Positions 42,475-50,352 of a DNA stretch of 64,000 nt are shown piece after piece (the first letter of the stretch is position 1; the number at the start of each line of letters is the position of its first letter). This DNA comes from Geomonas azotofigens. GTDB lineage: Bacteria; Desulfobacterota; Desulfuromonadia; Geobacterales; Geobacteraceae. Under the pieces are notes generated by a model. The model had not been told where the DNA came from, did no database searches, and was given only the letters and a program-made list of their open reading frames with translations. The stretch covers positions 970,182 to 1,034,181 of the forward strand of contig NZ_JAHLME010000002.1 in the NCBI RefSeq assembly GCF_018919395.1, in the 5' to 3' direction. The position numbers and the translations under genes are program-made.

Positions 42475-42948
42475 ATGACCGAGAAACGAGCGACCGTCTA
42501 CCTTGCCTCCCCCCTGGGCTTCAGCCGGGAGAACAACCCGTACCGTGAGCGGATCAAGGAGCGCCTCGCCCGCCTCGGGTGCAGCGTCTTCGACCCCTGG
42601 GAGCAGGAGGAAGTGGCGCAGCGGATCGAGCAGGCGATGTCCATCGAGGAGGGGGACGCGCGGGCGAGAGCGGTCCGGGAGGCGGCCCGCTTCACCGGCG
42701 CGGTCAACGCGCGGGGACTCGAGGGGAGCGACCTGGTACTGGCGGTCCTGGACGGCACCGAGCCGGACAGCGGCACGGTGGCGGAGTTGGGCTACGGCGC
42801 CGGGATCGGGAAAAGGTGCTACGGCCTGCGCACCGACTTCAGGGACTGCGGCGATTTTCCCGGCGTGCCGCTCAACCTGCAGGTACTCCACTTCATCGAG
42901 GAGAGCGGCGGCCGGCTGTTCCGGAGGATCGAGGAGATCGAGCTGTAG
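42475..42948 (+). CDS. Nucleoside 2-deoxyribosyltransferase-family protein
   Basis: The 157-residue protein has the family layout: YLASPLGFSREN (substrate loop), FDPWEQEE, the aspartate in GSDLVLAVLDGTEPDSGT and AELGYGAGIGK. These enzymes swap or cleave deoxynucleosides or nucleotides. The ATG at 42475 is preferred over 42451, which adds only eight residues. No operon partner is evident. Confidence 0.88.
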   Translation: MTEKRATVYLASPLGFSRENNPYRERIKERLARLGCSVFDPWEQEEVAQRIEQAMSIEEGDARARAVREAARFTGAVNARGLEGSDLVLAVLDGTEPDSGTVAELGYGAGIGKRCYGLRTDFRDCGDFPGVPLNLQVLHFIEESGGRLFRRIEEIEL

Positions 42949-42954
42949 GAATGC

Positions 42955-43102
42955 CCTCCCCCCTTTGGGAACGTGTTCCCGACGGGCGGGCCTGCCGGCC
43001 GCAGCCTGGTCCGCGAAGGGGGGCGCGCTCTGCACGCCGCTGTCATGTCGCCCGTGGCAACGCCCTCCCCCTGTCCCTCTCCCAAAGGGCGAGGGGACCG
43101 TG
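42955..43102. repeat. About 130-bp mosaic element, copy 2
   Basis: The sequence has the same order of parts as 33553-33692: CCCTTTGGGAAC, GTTCCCGACGGGC, CGAAGGGG, CGCCCTCCCCC and CCCAAAGGGCGAGGGG. The ends form a hairpin. It lies between two + strand genes. Confidence 0.55.
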
Positions 43103-43176
43103 GACGCGTGGCACGAACCTCGTGCATGTGCTTTAGATATTGACAGCGCTCATCGTTGCGGCTAGCTTGGCGGACC

Positions 43177-44412
43177 ATGAGCGATACCGACCACGATACC
43201 AACCTCTCCAGCCAGTACGGCTCCCCCAACCATCGCCAGAGCATCCAGGTGCTCACCTGCTGCGTCATCGGCTTCATCTGCTTCCTGGGAGCCTACATGC
43301 GCATCCCGGTGCTGCCGCTTCTGGCCAGCAGCATCGGCGCCGGCACCGCCCAGATCGGCCTCATCAACGCGGCCTTCATGCTTTCCGCCGGCATCCTCGC
43401 CGTCCCCTCCGGGTTGCTCTCGGACCGCATCGGCATCAGGCCCGTCCTCATCACCGGGCTCGCCCTGATGAGCTGCGCCTCGCTCCTGATCCCCTTTTGC
43501 TACACGCCGCTCTTCTTGGGCGCCGTCTACCTCATCTTCGGCATGGGGCTCTCCGCCTTCACCCCCACCATGATGTCGTCCGTGGCGAGGGTCGTGCCCC
43601 GGTCGCACGTGGGCCGCGCCTACAGTTGGTACACCACGGCCGTCTACCTCGCCATGACCTTCGGTCCGGCCAGCGGCGGCTGGTTCGGCCGCGCGCTCGG
43701 CATCAGGGAGGTCTTCTTCGTATCGGGAGGCCTGATCGTGACCGCCCTGGCTGCGGTCCTTCTCTTCCTTCCGGCGCGGGGGGAGCAGCCCCACGAGGAG
43801 CACGCCGAAGAGCTTCCCGCCGGCATCCTCGGGAACCGCCGGCTCATGGCGGCGCTATTGGGAACGCTCGGCGGGTGCTTCGGTTTCGGCATGTTCATCT
43901 CCTTTCTCCCCCTGCACGCCCGCGCCCTGGGGCTCAACGTCGGGCAGATCGGCATCATCTTCGCGGCGCAGGCCCTCATGAACGTGCTCTTGCGCATCCC
44001 CTTCGGCCACCTGAGCGACCGGGTCGACCGGGGCGTCATGTCCGGCATCGGTCTCGTGCTCTGCGCGCTCGCCGTCGGCGCGGCGGGCCTCGCCCACGGC
44101 ATGGCGGCCCTCCTCGTCTGCGCCTGCATCCTCGGGGGGGGCATGGGGATCGGTTTCACGGCGCTGAGCGCGCTGGTGGTGGTCGTGATGCCCCCCAGGC
44201 AGCGAGGTCTCGGGCTGGGATTGTACAACAGCTGTATCTACCTCGGCATGATGCTGAGTTCCGCCACCATGGGCATGGTCATCAAGGCCGCCGACTTCGC
44301 CACCGGCTTTTTCAGTGCCGGCGCCGTCACTTTTATCCTGGCCGCACTTTTCTCTTATCTATACCGTGATAGTATGTTGAGTCTGAAATTGAAGGAGCAA
44401 CAGGCACGATAA
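43177..44412 (+). CDS. MFS transporter
   Basis: The 411-residue protein has twelve hydrophobic helices and the MFS loop motif GLLSDRIGIRPV between helices 2 and 3, with a second copy GHLSDRVDRGVM halfway. No substrate is indicated. ATG 43177 has only a weak GGCGGA upstream. A -35/-10-like pair (TTGACA, 17 bases, TAGCTT) at 43140-43168 would put transcription near the start codon. The transglutaminase gene follows 20 bases later. Confidence 0.9.
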   Translation: MSDTDHDTNLSSQYGSPNHRQSIQVLTCCVIGFICFLGAYMRIPVLPLLASSIGAGTAQIGLINAAFMLSAGILAVPSGLLSDRIGIRPVLITGLALMSCASLLIPFCYTPLFLGAVYLIFGMGLSAFTPTMMSSVARVVPRSHVGRAYSWYTTAVYLAMTFGPASGGWFGRALGIREVFFVSGGLIVTALAAVLLFLPARGEQPHEEHAEELPAGILGNRRLMAALLGTLGGCFGFGMFISFLPLHARALGLNVGQIGIIFAAQALMNVLLRIPFGHLSDRVDRGVMSGIGLVLCALAVGAAGLAHGMAALLVCACILGGGMGIGFTALSALVVVVMPPRQRGLGLGLYNSCIYLGMMLSSATMGMVIKAADFATGFFSAGAVTFILAALFSYLYRDSMLSLKLKEQQAR

Positions 44413-44432
44413 CCGATGAGAAAGGACCGAGC

Positions 44433-45038
44433 ATGAAGCAGTACCTGGAAGCGACTGAGTACATCGATTGGCGGCACGCGGCGGTACTTGAACAGGCACG
44501 GCGTTTGACGGCGGGTGGAGGGAACCAGACAGAGATCGCCAGACGCTGTTTCGAGTTCGTCCGGGACGAGATCAGGCACAGCTGGGACCATAAGCTCGGC
44601 CCGGTTACCTGCCGCGCCTCCGACGTGCTCGAGCACGGCACCGGCTACTGCTACGCCAAGAGCCACCTGCTGGCCGCCCTGCTGCGCGCCAACGGCATCC
44701 CCGCCGGCCTGTGCTACCAGCGCCTGTCCCTGCACGACGGCGGACCCCCCTACTGCCTGCACGGCCTAAACGCCGTCTGGCTCCCCGACCACGGCTGGTA
44801 CCGGATCGACCCGCGCGGCAACAAGCACGGCATCGACGCCCGTTTCGCGCCCCCCGACGAGCATCTCGCCTTCTCGATCAGCGAGCGTCTGGAAGCCGAC
44901 CTTCCCGAGATCTGGCCCGAACCGCTGCCGCTGGTTACCCGCGTCCTCACCACGCACAAAACCATCTCCGAGGTGTACCAGAACCTTCCCGACGTCGAAT
45001 TGGTGGGGAGTTTCGGCTCGGAGACCATTACCTTCTGA
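44433..45038 (+). CDS. Transglutaminase-like cysteine peptidase
   Basis: The 201-residue protein has the transglutaminase-like core with active Cys in GTGYCYAKSHLLAALLRA, His in CLHGLNAVWL and Asp in YRIDPRGNK. There is no signal peptide. It probably cleaves or modifies peptide bonds in the cytoplasm; the substrate is unknown. It follows the MFS gene and precedes a frameshifted mini-gene. Confidence 0.9.
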   Translation: MKQYLEATEYIDWRHAAVLEQARRLTAGGGNQTEIARRCFEFVRDEIRHSWDHKLGPVTCRASDVLEHGTGYCYAKSHLLAALLRANGIPAGLCYQRLSLHDGGPPYCLHGLNAVWLPDHGWYRIDPRGNKHGIDARFAPPDEHLAFSISERLEADLPEIWPEPLPLVTRVLTTHKTISEVYQNLPDVELVGSFGSETITF

Positions 45039-45052
45039 AAGAGGAGCACGCG

Positions 45053-45174
45053 ATGAAGAGAAGACGGATGCCGACGCCATCAGCGCCGAACTGCTGAAGA
45101 CGCTCCCCAAGCGGAGCATGGCCGAATGGATGGTGAGCTACAACGTGAAGAGCCGCTACCTCGCCAAGAAGTAG
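45053..45174 (+). pseudogene. Frameshifted small gene
   Basis: GAGGAG lies seven bases before ATG 45053, but that frame stops after 14 codons. Another frame, beginning at 45055 with codons for EEKTDADAISAELLKTLPKR and ending SRYLAKK at 45174, looks like a normal small protein and has no start codon of its own. One extra base after the ATG would join them into about 40 residues. This is either a real frameshift, a programmed slip or a sequencing error. Confidence 0.6.
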
Positions 45175-45197
45175 CGGCATCTGCAGATTTGAAGCCC

Positions 45198-45231
45198 GAA
45201 GGGGCGGCCATGACTGGCCGCCCCTTCTTTT
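45198..45231 (+). terminator. Terminator after the mini-gene
   Basis: A 12-base perfect stem GAAGGGGCGGCC with GGCCGCCCCTTC and a six-base loop is followed by TTTTAG. Confidence 0.9.
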
Positions 45232-45248
45232 AGCAGGATAAAAGGGAG

Positions 45249-45285
45249 AAAAGGGGACAGGCAAAAATGTAGCCCGTCCCCTTTT
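45249..45285 (-). terminator. Hairpin after the toxin gene, GGGGACAGGC family
   Basis: AAAAGGGGAC pairs with GTCCCCTTTT (10 base pairs) plus GGC with GCC across one mismatch. On the minus strand it is followed by TTTTCTCCCTTTT, so it can end the toxin-antitoxin transcript. The core resembles the hairpin at 4186-4214. Confidence 0.6.
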
Positions 45286-45288
45286 ATG

Positions 45289-45591
45289 TTACGTTGAAGC
45301 GATCCGCGTTTCGAGGTCCATACGCTTATGCAGCACGCGGACAATCTCCACGCCGTCGGACAGTTGGCGATAGAAAATCACATGACCGCCGACACTGAAC
45401 TTGCGGTATCCGCTCCGAATATCACTGCAGTCCTTCCCTTTGTGAGGATTCGCAGCCAGCTGTTGAAAGCAGGAGTCCAGTAGTGCCAAGTACTTGTTGC
45501 GTTGCTCTCGCCCCCATTTTAATTGGGTGTACCGCGCAATCTCCGTGAGATCGGCAACGGCCTTCTGCGTGAGGGTAAACCGGGGCTTCAA
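45289..45591 (-). CDS. RelE/ParE-superfamily toxin
   Basis: The 100-residue basic protein matches the ParE/RelE fold: FTLTQKAVADLTEIARYTQLKWG, then SGYRKFSVGGHVIFYRQ and VEIVRVLHKRMDL. The architecture and partner indicate a type II toxin that acts on gyrase (ParE) or on mRNA at the ribosome (RelE). It overlaps the antitoxin gene by four bases (ATGA). Confidence 0.92.
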   Translation of the reverse strand: MKPRFTLTQKAVADLTEIARYTQLKWGREQRNKYLALLDSCFQQLAANPHKGKDCSDIRSGYRKFSVGGHVIFYRQLSDGVEIVRVLHKRMDLETRIAST

Positions 45592-45830
45592 TCAAGGCCT
45601 TCCTGGTCAATTGAGGCGATCAGTTCTTTGAGGGAATAATCTGCCGGTCCGCTTTCTTCCCCTTCTATAAGTGAACGGCGCAATAACGAAAGTTTGGCTT
45701 CTCTCTCTTCTAAAAGCCGAAGCCCGGCTCGGATTGCCTCGCTTGCCGACCCGAAGCGGCCATTGGCGATTTGCTGCGTGATGAATTTTTCGTAGTGTGC
45801 GCCGAGAGTGACGCTGGTGTTTTTTGACAT
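45588..45830 (-). CDS. ParD-like ribbon-helix-helix antitoxin
   Basis: The 80-residue protein begins with a ribbon-helix-helix DNA-binding region (NTSVTLGAHYEKFITQQIA) and has the RFGSASEAIRAGLRLLEERE helix typical of ParD. The C-terminal tail would wrap the toxin. GAGG precedes the ATG. It probably represses its own promoter, which contains an ACCGGT palindrome. Confidence 0.92.
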   Translation of the reverse strand: MSKNTSVTLGAHYEKFITQQIANGRFGSASEAIRAGLRLLEEREAKLSLLRRSLIEGEESGPADYSLKELIASIDQEGLD

Positions 45831-45860
45831 GGGGCACCTCGATGCTGTCAGAGCTGTACC

Positions 45861-45890
45861 AATATATAATATCTACCGGTACACCGTCAA
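45861..45890 (-). promoter_or_regulatory. Promoter/operator of the toxin-antitoxin operon
   Basis: On the minus strand TTGACG is followed by TATATA after 16 bases or TATATT after 18. An ACCGGT palindrome lies between the boxes, a plausible site for the ParD-like repressor. Confidence 0.55.
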
Positions 45891-45909
45891 CTGAGGTCAG
45901 TAGCCATTA

Positions 45910-48900
45910 TCACCTGAATTCCAGCTTGTAGTACAAGTCCACGCCGGACTCGGAGCCGCTCTGGGTCTCGATCTGCAGGCGCTTGAAGATGTCGTAGCGC
46001 AGCCGGAACAGGTTCTGCCCGGTGATCAGGGACCGGCCGTAGCTGAGGTAGAGTTCAGGCGTCAGGTACTTGCCGACCGAGAAGACGGACTCCCCGGCGG
46101 TGGGCGTCTTGGCGGATATGGCGCCGGTCGGGGTGGTGGCGATCTCCTTGTACCCCATGCGGCCGGTAGTCGAGGTGTCGACCTGCTCAAGCCCCAGCGT
46201 GCTCAACCCGAGCCGGTCCTTGATCTGCTCCTGCAGCGACTCGGACTTGCCGAAGGAGAAGAGGCCGGCGGCCGCGGTGGCGAGCGCCCCCCCCTGCTCG
46301 TTGCTGCTCCCCATGGGGTGCCCGAGCACCATGTAGGCGAGGATGTCCACCTCGGGCATGGTGGGCTCGGAGTAGAGTTTCACCACCGGCGCGTTCAGGA
46401 AGCCGCCCACGGTGACCCCCGCCTTGACGTCCCCCACCGTGCGCAGGGCAAGCACGTCCAGGGTGGGACGGCTCACCGGATCGTTCACGTAGTAGATCCG
46501 CCCCCGCACGATCTCGAGATCCATGCCGTAGGCGCGGTAGCGCCCCTTGACCACCTTGATCTCACCGGAACTCTCGATCTTGTCGATCCCGTTCAGCACG
46601 AGGTCCATGCTGCCACCGAGCTGGGCGTCGATGCCGGACGCCTCCACGCGCACCTTGTCCCCGAGCACGACTTTCACCTTACCCTCCACGAGCAGCGGCA
46701 TGCGGGCCTCCTTCCCCTTGGGAAGCGTACCCTCGAAGACCACGTCCTCGCTGGGCGCGACCACGTGCTGCGCGGGGGAGCCGGAGATCAGCATCTCGGG
46801 GACCCCGATCCCGCCGTTGACAGTGGCCTTGCCGGCGTCGCCCGAGATGGTGAGCTGGGGCGAGGTGTACATGGTGAGCTCGGGGAGGTACACGGTCTGG
46901 AAACGCTGACCGCTCAGGGTGCCCCGGTAGTCCCGCACCTGCCACCCATTGAGCCTCATCAGGAGGTTCCCGACCAGCTCCCCGCCGCCGGAGAGCGCCT
47001 TCAGCCGCTCGATGCGCAGCTCGTCGCGTTCCAGGCGCGCCAGAAGCTGCACCCCGGTGAGGGTGATCCCCGCACTCGGGAGATAGGCGCCGGCATCGGC
47101 AAGCTCCAGGGTCCCGGTGACGGCCGGGTCCGACCAGGTGCCCCCCGCCCTGAGATCGACGCTGACGGTGCCGCGCGTCTCCTGCACCACCCCGGGGAAG
47201 AAGGCGGTGAGAAAGCCGTGCTCCTGCAGCTTTCCGGAAAGGGCGCCGCGCACCGCCCCGTCCTGGTTGGGAACCACCGGGAGCCGGGCCGGGATCGGGA
47301 GGAGGAAGTCCCCCTTGGCCTCCCCGTAGTCGGCGAGGGAAAGGTCCAGGTTGCCGGTCAGGTTTTCGCCGCGCCAGGCGAAGTCGAGCAGGGCCGAGCG
47401 GATGGCGGCGCTCGCCTCGCCGGTGCTCCCCTGCCAGCGAGCGCTCCCCTGCGAGAAGCCGGCCTGGCCGGCCACCTCCACCCGCCTGCCGGGGAGGAAC
47501 CTCCCCTTGGCGCCGCCGTGGAGCTCCCCCTGGAGATCCATGGTGCCCGGGAGCCAGGGGCGCAGCAGGGCGGGCTTGATGTCGCTCCACTCGACGCTGA
47601 AGTCGCCGGTCTCGGGGAGCGTGGTGCCGGCGGGTGAGTCGGAGGCGAGCGCCGCCCGGAGGCTGCCGCCGGTGTCGAGCCACAAATCGGCGGCGGCGCG
47701 GGTCCCGCCGCCGTCGGCGGCGACACGCAGGGTGAACTGGCTGCCGATCACCTTCTCCCCCTGGGAGCGGTAGGCCCCGGTGGCGTCGGCACTGCCGCGC
47801 AGGACCAACGCCGCTTTCCCGGCATCGTGCCGCTCGAAGGAGAGCTCGGCCCGGTCGATGGAGGCGTCGAACTCGTCCCCCTTGGCCCGCCAGAGTACCC
47901 GGCCGCCGGCAAGCGCGGTTTGTCCGGCCAGGTCCATGCGCCGCCCCGGCCGCAGCCGCCCCTTGACCCCGCCGGTGAGCCTCCCCTCCAGGGTCAGTTC
48001 GGGGGAGAGGTAAGGGCGCAGCAGCGCGACGTCGAGGTCTGACCAGGTGAGGTCGAGAACGCCGCGCCGTGGCAGCGCCAGGGCCGCAGGCTCATCGGAA
48101 TGGAAGGTGAGGTGGGCGCTGCCGGCGCCCTGCTCCAGCGAGAGGTCGACGGCCGCGTCGCTTCCTCCCCCCCCTCCCCGCACGGTGGCCGCCACGCGGG
48201 AGAGTCCCACGCGTTTGCCGTCGGCGACCACGGCCCCGCTCGCTTCGGCACGGGCGGTCACGGTGGCGCGCCCGCCGGGGGCGAGCCGCAGGTCGAAACT
48301 GCCGGAAGAGGCGCCGGAGAGTTCCCCCTTGGGGAGCCAGACCCCGGCCCGGGCCAGGTTGAGGCCGCTCCAGCTGCCGGTAAAGGCGCCCGAACGGTCG
48401 CGCTCCAGGTGCCCGGCCAGTTCCAGCCGCTCGCCGGGGGCCCCGTCGATCACCAGCGGCGTGGTGCTGAAGCGCCCCTCTCCCACGGTGAGCCGCGCCG
48501 GTGCGGCGAGTGCGAAGGGCGCCACCCCGTCGTTGCCCGAGAAGCGGGAGAGTTCTCCGCGCCAGACGCCGTCGGCGTAACCTCCCGAGGCGGCGAGGTC
48601 GACCTTGGCCGGGCTCGAGATGATGTGCGCCTCGAGGGTGTGCCGCTTCGAGGTGCCGCTGAGCGCGAAGGTGGCGCCATCCACCGAGAGTGCCCCGGCC
48701 CGCACCGCGCTCGCCGTCCCGCGCAGGGATACCGGGTAATCCTTCCCCTCACCGAGGCTTGCCCGCAGATCGACGGCACCGGCCCGGACGCCGCCCACTG
48801 CCAGGCCGCGCCCACGGGCGGCGGCCGAACCGGAGAGTATCCCCTCGCGCCAGCGCAGCCAGCCATCGGCGGTGGCGGTGCCGGCGCTCCCGGGAAGGAG

Positions 48901-50352
48901 CCGCGACAGGTCGGTCACGTCGGCGACGAAGTCGAAGCGCCGGTCGGGTTGGCCGCTACCCCGGAACCGGAACCCCTTGCCCGCCAGCACGAGGCGCCGC
49001 ACGGCGATTTCCGCACCGACGAAGCTACCCTCCAGCTCGCCGGTCACGTCCCGCCCCTTGAGCCTGCTCTCGAGGAGCCGCGCCTGCACGTCCCCCCGCA
49101 CCGCCCCCCGGTCCCGCTGCCCCACCGTGCCGGAAAGATCAAGGTTCACTGCCCCCTGCCAGTCGGCGGCGAGCGCTTCCGGGTCGAGGCCGCGCCCGGA
49201 GAGCTTCCCGCTCACCTGCCAGCCGCGGCTCCACTCCACGTTGAGCGCGCCGCGCACGCTCCCCTTGAGCCACTTGCCCGAGAGCGGGTCCAGGCGCACC
49301 CCGTTCTTGTCCCCACGGTAACGCGCGGCGAGCCCCATGCTCTCCCAGCCGGGACCCTGGTTGGTGAGGGAGAAGGTGCCCAGGTAGCGGGAGGGGCTTC
49401 CCGAGAAGGTGAGATCGCCGTTGATGAGCGCGGGATGGTCGAGCTCCCGTTCGAGATCGAGGTTGTCGGCATGGAGGGCCAGCGCGAAGAGCGGTTCGTC
49501 CTTGGTGAGGGTCATGCTGCCGTTGCCGGTGAGAACGCCCCGGCTTCCCGGGCGCAGCAAACGGAAATTCCTGAAATTGAAGCCGGTAGGGGTGACGCCG
49601 AGCTCGCTGGCGAGCTCCAGGCGGCGAACGCCGCCGCGGCCGCCGGAGAGGGTTACCGGCCCGGCCAGCTGCTCGGGCTGCCGCCCCGGCTCCAGGCGCG
49701 CGTGGACCGAGAAGGCGTCGAGGTCGGCCGTCGGCCGCGAGGGGACGAGGCGCAGGTCGAGTCGCAGCGAGGGGCGCCACAGCCCGGCGCTGAGTTCGCC
49801 GGAGGCGCTCCCCTGGGCCGCCGAGACGCTCCCCCCGGAGATGGTGAGCGCCCCCTCGCGCAGGGTCAATCCCGCCGCCAACTCGCTCAACAGGAACGGT
49901 TCATCCGTGAAGTGGCGGTAGCTCATCCCCCGCAGGCTGAAACGCTCCACCCGCGCCTCCAGGCGCCGCAGCGTCTCGCTCACCTGCGGCCAGCGCAGTT
50001 GCGGTGCCTTGGCGACCAGCGGCGTGTCGTCCTGGATGCGCAGCGCGGTGAGGGAGAGATCGTGCACCAGGAGCTTGCCGTGCAACAGGCGCGCGGGCTC
50101 CCAGTCGAGGTCCAGCCGCTCCAGTTGCAGCACCACCTTGGGCCGGTCCAGCCGCACCCCGGTAAGCCGCAGCCGGTCCCAAAGCCGCCCGTCGACCTGG
50201 CGCACCGAGACCTTGGTGCCGGAAAGACCGACCAGGGTGGTCACGGCGAAACGGGCGCCCGAACTGGTGTCGAGCAGCCAGAAGAGCCCGGCGGCCGGGG
50301 CCACCACGAGCCCCAGCAGGGGAAGCCCTATGTAGAGCGCGAGCCGCTTCAA
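45910..50352 (-). CDS. tamB: Translocation/assembly module inner-membrane component TamB
   Basis: The 1480-residue protein has one N-terminal membrane helix (about 5-28) and then a very long beta-strand-rich, AsmA/VPS13-like periplasmic region. It ends in a DUF490-type C-terminal domain (from about residue 1130, with GKYLTPELYLSYG near the end). It would span the periplasm and work with TamA in outer-membrane protein insertion or lipid transport. The start is TTG 50352, overlapping the tamA stop by four bases. Confidence 0.93.
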   Translation of the reverse strand: MKRLALYIGLPLLGLVVAPAAGLFWLLDTSSGARFAVTTLVGLSGTKVSVRQVDGRLWDRLRLTGVRLDRPKVVLQLERLDLDWEPARLLHGKLLVHDLSLTALRIQDDTPLVAKAPQLRWPQVSETLRRLEARVERFSLRGMSYRHFTDEPFLLSELAAGLTLREGALTISGGSVSAAQGSASGELSAGLWRPSLRLDLRLVPSRPTADLDAFSVHARLEPGRQPEQLAGPVTLSGGRGGVRRLELASELGVTPTGFNFRNFRLLRPGSRGVLTGNGSMTLTKDEPLFALALHADNLDLERELDHPALINGDLTFSGSPSRYLGTFSLTNQGPGWESMGLAARYRGDKNGVRLDPLSGKWLKGSVRGALNVEWSRGWQVSGKLSGRGLDPEALAADWQGAVNLDLSGTVGQRDRGAVRGDVQARLLESRLKGRDVTGELEGSFVGAEIAVRRLVLAGKGFRFRGSGQPDRRFDFVADVTDLSRLLPGSAGTATADGWLRWREGILSGSAAARGRGLAVGGVRAGAVDLRASLGEGKDYPVSLRGTASAVRAGALSVDGATFALSGTSKRHTLEAHIISSPAKVDLAASGGYADGVWRGELSRFSGNDGVAPFALAAPARLTVGEGRFSTTPLVIDGAPGERLELAGHLERDRSGAFTGSWSGLNLARAGVWLPKGELSGASSGSFDLRLAPGGRATVTARAEASGAVVADGKRVGLSRVAATVRGGGGGSDAAVDLSLEQGAGSAHLTFHSDEPAALALPRRGVLDLTWSDLDVALLRPYLSPELTLEGRLTGGVKGRLRPGRRMDLAGQTALAGGRVLWRAKGDEFDASIDRAELSFERHDAGKAALVLRGSADATGAYRSQGEKVIGSQFTLRVAADGGGTRAAADLWLDTGGSLRAALASDSPAGTTLPETGDFSVEWSDIKPALLRPWLPGTMDLQGELHGGAKGRFLPGRRVEVAGQAGFSQGSARWQGSTGEASAAIRSALLDFAWRGENLTGNLDLSLADYGEAKGDFLLPIPARLPVVPNQDGAVRGALSGKLQEHGFLTAFFPGVVQETRGTVSVDLRAGGTWSDPAVTGTLELADAGAYLPSAGITLTGVQLLARLERDELRIERLKALSGGGELVGNLLMRLNGWQVRDYRGTLSGQRFQTVYLPELTMYTSPQLTISGDAGKATVNGGIGVPEMLISGSPAQHVVAPSEDVVFEGTLPKGKEARMPLLVEGKVKVVLGDKVRVEASGIDAQLGGSMDLVLNGIDKIESSGEIKVVKGRYRAYGMDLEIVRGRIYYVNDPVSRPTLDVLALRTVGDVKAGVTVGGFLNAPVVKLYSEPTMPEVDILAYMVLGHPMGSSNEQGGALATAAAGLFSFGKSESLQEQIKDRLGLSTLGLEQVDTSTTGRMGYKEIATTPTGAISAKTPTAGESVFSVGKYLTPELYLSYGRSLITGQNLFRLRYDIFKRLQIETQSGSESGVDLYYKLEFR

